NCBI RefSeq assembly: GCF_037392515.1
Contig: NC_090280.1
Location: 61,703,504 to 61,767,503 of the forward strand
Length of the DNA: 64,000 bases
Source of the DNA: Haliotis asinina
Taxonomy: Eukaryota > Mollusca > Gastropoda > Lepetellida > Haliotidae
Direction: 5' to 3'
A program made the translations under genes and the position numbers. The notes beneath the pieces are model-generated. The model did not search any database and was not told where the DNA came from. It worked only from the letters and a program-made list of their open reading frames with translations. Position 1 is the stretch's first letter. Every line of letters starts with the position of its first letter. Below are positions 59,791-64,000 of this stretch, piece after piece.

Positions 59791-60878
59791 GAGTGAGTGA
59801 GTGAGTTAATATTTCACGTCACATCGGCAATATTGCAGCCATATCGTGACGAGAACGAGTAATTCTGAAAATACAAATGAATTAATAGCACATACATTGT
59901 AAAACCCTGTCGACGAAGGACAGTAAAACTAACTAGGATATCACAGAGAAAAATGTAAAACTAGTGAATAGACCTAAAACAATGTATCTATAGAGGACAG
60001 TACAATATAAAAATGAGCTATAGGTTGCCAACAACTGAAGGTAGGTCACCATACTAGGGACCATGGGGACTTACAGTACATTTGCTTCCTGCATGGACCC
60101 TAGTTGGATTTACATCATCCCTTCAGCTGTTAGCAATTTAGACAAATCTAGCCATAAACTAAAAACACACTTATTCTACGATTAAAAAGCTGGAAAACTT
60201 AAATTTACTTCAGATGTTTTTGAACTTATGTACCCTCTCAGGAGGACAAGTATTTTACGGTACTTCAACCCCCTTCTAGGGTACAGCCACTAACGATTTG
60301 AGTTACTAATTGAATCTTCCAATTATAAAATATTTATCTATTTACAGTTCAGTTAATAAATCTAATTCCTTTAAAAATGCAAGAATTAAATGAGGGCTAA
60401 TATTGCTAAAAAGATCCTTCATAGTTCGTGAATTAAAATACTGATCCCTTGTGATGGAATACTCAACACATTCAAGCAAGACATGCTTGACTGTGATTCT
60501 TTCATCACAAGGGATGCAGAACGGAGGATCCTCACCTTTCAAAAGGTATTCATGAGTATATCTCGTATGGCCAATACGACATCGCCGTATAATGACCTCC
60601 TCAAATCTGGATTGACAACCCAAGTAGGTGTAACCAATATACGGTTTTATTTCATGTTATTTATTTATACCCACTTGGGTGTCCCACTTCTGCATCAGAT
60701 CACGGATGTAGGTTCTAGTGCTCGCTTTGTAATCAGAGTAGGGAATAAGAAATGGTGTCACAGATTTGTTGAGTGCTGCCTTAGCAGCAAGATCGGCCAT
60801 TGTGTTACCTGAAATACCTACATGGCTGAGTAACCAACAGAAGACGATGTCGTATTGGCCAGTGGCAAGATTATTATA

Positions 60879-62494
60879 TACACCTGGAAATTAATCAAGC
60901 AACACCCCAATTTTTTCTATTGGAGCAACTTTGAAGTGTTCTGACAATCAAAATATGCCGGGTTGATATAGTTTGACACTTTTTTATTCAACAGACTATC
61001 TCTGACAAACAACTTAAAGGGAAAAAGTATCAAGACTTTGCTTTATTGCAACGAAATCCAAATTCTTAAAACTGTCTTAAATTCATGAAAAAATGGACAC
61101 AATTTACTATTCATCCACAGACGTTGTTGTCAGGTGTATTAACACAAATGTCACATGGAAAGAAAGAACAGTCATCTGAGAGTCTGCACACCGACTTTCA
61201 TCAATATCTAGTGTGTCCTCCCTGCGCACGCACCACCGATTCCAGACGCCTCCTCATTCCTTGGATGAGTCTCCGGATCTGATTCTGGGGGATCCTGTTC
61301 CACTCCTCATGCAGGGCAGCCGTCAATTCGTTGAGATTATGGACTGGTGGGTCTCTCTGCCTCACACGACGGCCAATAAAGTCCCACAAATGTTCAATGG
61401 GGTTGAGGTCAGGGCTCATGGCAGGCCATGGAATTCTGTCAATTGCATTTTGCCGCAAAAAATCATTTACAGCATGCGCCCTGTGAGGTCTAGCATTGTC
61501 GTCCATAAATATGGGTCTCGTTGCCAGAGGATGGTTCTCAAAATGAGGTACCACAGCCCTGTCAAGAACCTCCTGTTGGTAACGAACACCGTTAAGGTTG
61601 CCACGGATGGTAATGATATCCAACTTGCAGTTCATGGAAATGCACCCCCATACCATAACGGAACCTCCCCCAAAGGCCACAGTCTCCTGGATGTTCCGTG
61701 GAGCCATTGCTGTGTTCCTCTGCCTCCAGACCCGAGTACGACCGTCCACCATGTGCAGCAAGAACCGGCTCTCATCTGAGAAATGGACCTTCCTCCAAGA
61801 GGCAATGTTCCAGTGCAAACGGTCATTACACCAGGCCAGTCGGGCTGCCTTATGGGCTGGAGACAGTCTGGGTCGCTTGATTGGCCTCCTTGCCCGGTAT
61901 CCTGCAGCTTTCAGACGATTCCGAACAGTCCTGTTCGAGATGGGTCTCCCTGGAAGCCACTCCTGTCTCAACCGAGAGCTCGAGTCGAAGGACCTGCGCC
62001 GTACAAGTCTCAGTAAAGCTCTGTCCTCCCGGACTGTGGTCTTCCTGGGTCTTCCTGGTCTAGGCAGGTCTTTAACTTCATTAGTGGCCCGGTATTTTTT
62101 CAAAAGTTTTGAAATTATGGAATGATGTCGTCCGATTTGAGTCCCGATTTGTCTTAGAGACATACCAGCATTCCTCATGCCGATTATTTGCCAACGAGTG
62201 GCCTCTGATAATTTCCTACGTGCCATGACATTGAAATGAATGAAAAACCGAATGCAATCGACAACCTGCGCTTGTAAACACCCCAGGGAAAAAGTGCATT
62301 TTTCGAAAGTTGAGGTTAAAGCAATGCACGTGCGCTGTGCAAGCTTCACGCGCGTCATATCAACCCATGAAAAGCTCATGCTGTATGTCAATACATCAAA
62401 ATTGAATAATCAATCATCAAAATTACTTCGTTAAACTTTGTTAAGTTTTTATGTGTCTTTGAATTTGGTGTTGCTTAATTAATTTCCATATGTA
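60879..62494 (-). mobile_element. Tc1/mariner element with intact transposase, 1616 bp
   Basis: The left end reads tacacctggaaattaatcaa and the inverted right end reads tacatatggaaattaattaa. The match continues through gcaacacc, giving about 28-bp inverted repeats with three mismatches. TA flanks both sides (60877-60878 and 62495-62496). The interrupted sequence is the RNase H region of LINE copy E: the left flank 'ggccagtggcaagatta' and right flank 'aattcagtaatgtc' correspond to one continuous stretch in copy C near 53540. An uninterrupted transposase makes recent activity plausible. Confidence 0.85.
61201..62226 (-). CDS. Tc1-like DD34E transposase, intact
   Basis: 341 aa from the ATG at 62226 (MARRKLSEATRWQIIGMRNA). 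The open frame extends 55 codons upstream, but those codons lie in the non-coding end of the element. Domains: two helix-turn-helix DNA-binding parts (about 5-50, then about 80-125) separated by a GRPR motif (PRPGRPRKT), then the RNase H-like catalytic core. The triad is visible: Asp in HFSDES, Asp in MDDNARPHRA and Glu in SPDLNPIEHLWD. I count 34 residues between the second Asp and the Glu, which is DD34E as in Tc1. The length of about 340 aa is normal for the family. It cuts and pastes the element at TA sites. No stop or frameshift is seen. Confidence 0.9.
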   Translation of the reverse strand: MARRKLSEATRWQIIGMRNAGMSLRQIGTQIGRHHSIISKLLKKYRATNEVKDLPRPGRPRKTTVREDRALLRLVRRRSFDSSSRLRQEWLPGRPISNRTVRNRLKAAGYRARRPIKRPRLSPAHKAARLAWCNDRLHWNIASWRKVHFSDESRFLLHMVDGRTRVWRQRNTAMAPRNIQETVAFGGGSVMVWGCISMNCKLDIITIRGNLNGVRYQQEVLDRAVVPHFENHPLATRPIFMDDNARPHRAHAVNDFLRQNAIDRIPWPAMSPDLNPIEHLWDFIGRRVRQRDPPVHNLNELTAALHEEWNRIPQNQIRRLIQGMRRRLESVVRAQGGHTRY

Positions 62495-64000
62495 TACAAT
62501 TCAGTAATGTCAATTAAAAGTGGATGTTTACATGATAAATTTTTAATCGCCTGAAGACAAGAAAGAGAGTCTGAATAGATTATATATTGTTTACGTTTAG
62601 GGTGTCTTTGAATATATTTAAGAGCTGTTAATATGGCGTTAGCTTCAGCTGTGAAAATAGAAATATTATCTGGTAATCTAGAAGATATTGTTCTGGATAA
62701 AATGACAGTGGCACAAGCTACTGCGCCACCATCCTTGGACCCATCTGTAAATAAGGGTTTGTAATTGCTATATTTATGTTTTAATTGATTATATTCTTGC
62801 TTATATTGTAATTCATTAGTTTCTGACTTTTAAAATGTGGTCAATGTTAGGTTTACGTGGGGCCTGACCAACTGCCAAGGAGAAGAAGAAAGAAGATGGG
62901 ATGGAGCTATGTTTTCCATCTGAATGCCAGCAGCAGAAATGGTTTAATTCTATGTCCTAGAGGCGGGAGAAGAGAAGACCTTTTGCTGTATAAATCCTCA
63001 TAAAGGGGATTGAAAACACAGTTATATGCAGGGTTAGAATGATTAGAGTATAATTTAGTAATGTACTGTTAAGCTAACTTTATACGGCTCTGCTCAAGAG
63101 ATGGTTCATCAGCCTCAACATAGAGACTGTCAATAGGTGATGCTCTAAAAGATCCAAGACAAAGTCTTAGACCTTGATGATGGACAGAACCAAGAAGTTT
63201 AAGACTGCTTTTGCAGGCTCCACCATAGACGATTGAGCCATAATCAAGTTTAGAACGGACAAGTGATCGATATAGATGGAGGAGGGTAGCTTGATCACCT
63301 CCCCATTTAGAATTTGATACCACTTTCAACAAATCAAGTGCTTTCAGGCATTTAGTTTTCAGATATTTAATATGAGGCAGAAACGTTAGGTGTGAGTGAA
63401 AAATTAATCCCAAGAACTAGGCCTCCTTCACAACTTTAATGGGAGTGCCATCTAGAGATAGTTCAGGGTTTTTATGTGGTTTGTACTTAAGACAAAAATG
63501 TATGCAATTAGTTTTCGATTTAGAAAATTTAAAGCCGTTTTCAAGAGACCATTTATTTATTTTGTTTAAGCACAACTGCAACTGCCGCTCTATGGTATGC
63601 ATATTTTTACCACGACAAGAAATATTAAAATCATCCACAAATAACGATCCATCAATTGAATCGTTTAAAACTTTATATAAACTGTTTATCTTTATGCTAA
63701 AAAGTGTGACTGACAAAATACTGCCCTGTGGAACACCCTGATCCTGATTGTAATGATCAGACAGGGTAGAACCTACACGAACCTGGAACTGTCTGTCATT
63801 TAAAAAGTTGGCTATGAATTGAGGCAAACGACCACGCAAACCGAAATCATGTAGATCTCTCAGAATGCTATACTTCCAATTTGTGTCATATGCCTTCTCA
63901 AGATCAAAACAGATAGACACAGCATGTTGTTTATTAATCAGCGCGTTTTTCACAAATGATTCTAAACGCACTAAGTGATCGACAGTACTTCTGTATATCT

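Larger units (their letters stand above)
59791..64000 (-). pseudogene. LINE copy E: RT and RNase H, split by a Tc1 element, runs off the window
   Basis: Minus strand. RT at 63971-63069 keeps all catalytic boxes: FDLEKAYD (63908-63885), QGVPQGS and FVDD (residues 111-114 of the frame). A single TAG stop at 63417-63419 interrupts it, where other copies have Lys (KEAKFLGL). RNase H lies at about 62830-62495 and continues after the Tc1 element at 60876-60342. It ends with GHTRYTHEYLLKGEDPPFC and ITVKHVLLEC, the zinc-like C-terminal motif of RNase H-bearing LINEs. The 3' UTR runs to 59791 with a clean GAGT/ACTC tail. It is the least decayed copy. Its 5' part lies outside the window. Confidence 0.8.

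Noticed and set aside
61213..62125. Long plus-strand ORFs (188 and 175 aa) opposite the Tc1 transposase
   Set aside because: Antisense shadows of the intact transposase reading frame.

Overview
The window is animal nuclear DNA: genes with GT-AG introns, AT-rich spacers, long 3' untranslated sequence and a dense load of SINEs, LINEs and DNA transposons. The repeat style points to a gastropod mollusc, most likely an abalone (Haliotis) or close relative. It shows tRNA-derived SINEs and LINE tails that end in ACTC/CACT repeats and carry the recurring motif 'tggaatattgct...taaaactaaactcactcac'. The organism call is inference from repeat style and protein similarity recalled from memory; no search was run.

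Layout. (1) 1-1028: probable divergent promoter, with a candidate first exon of an unidentified minus-strand gene at 405-459. (2) 1029-16336 (+): a complete SETD1-type (COMPASS) histone H3K4 methyltransferase. I could assemble it by hand as 15 coding exons whose phases all join, giving 1586 codons plus stop. It has an RRM, a long low-complexity middle, an N-SET region, a WDR5-binding WIN motif, SET and post-SET. A long 3' UTR-like tract follows, to about 20.9 kb. (3) 21-29 kb: intergenic, full of SINEs in both orientations and holding a pogo/Tigger-like MITE (28542-29075) inserted inside a SINE. (4) 29246-31432 (+): TRIM-like RING/B-box/coiled-coil protein with a C-terminal NHL-like propeller, coding region in one exon. 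(5) 36191-37285 and 49718-50812, both minus: a duplicated pair of 364-aa secreted proteins of unknown function, about 84% identical, separated by transposon debris. (6) 34.7-64.0 kb: a transposon-rich tract dominated by one family of LINE (gag-like ORF1 with CCHC, apurinic endonuclease, RT and RNase H). Several dead copies are arranged head to tail on the minus strand. An apparently intact Tc1/mariner element (60879-62494) sits inside the RNase H region of one of them.

No operon-like logic is expected or seen. SETD1 is a housekeeping chromatin gene. The TRIM gene and the secreted pair are separate loci, and the right half is shaped by retrotransposition. The most interesting signals are four. 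LINE copies repeatedly begin right after the ACTC-type tail of another copy, which suggests insertion into their own tails. The SINE tails resemble the LINE 3' end, which suggests a SINE/LINE partnership. Two TA-flanked DNA elements are nested in identifiable hosts. The secreted paralogs share a nearly identical central block, which suggests gene conversion.
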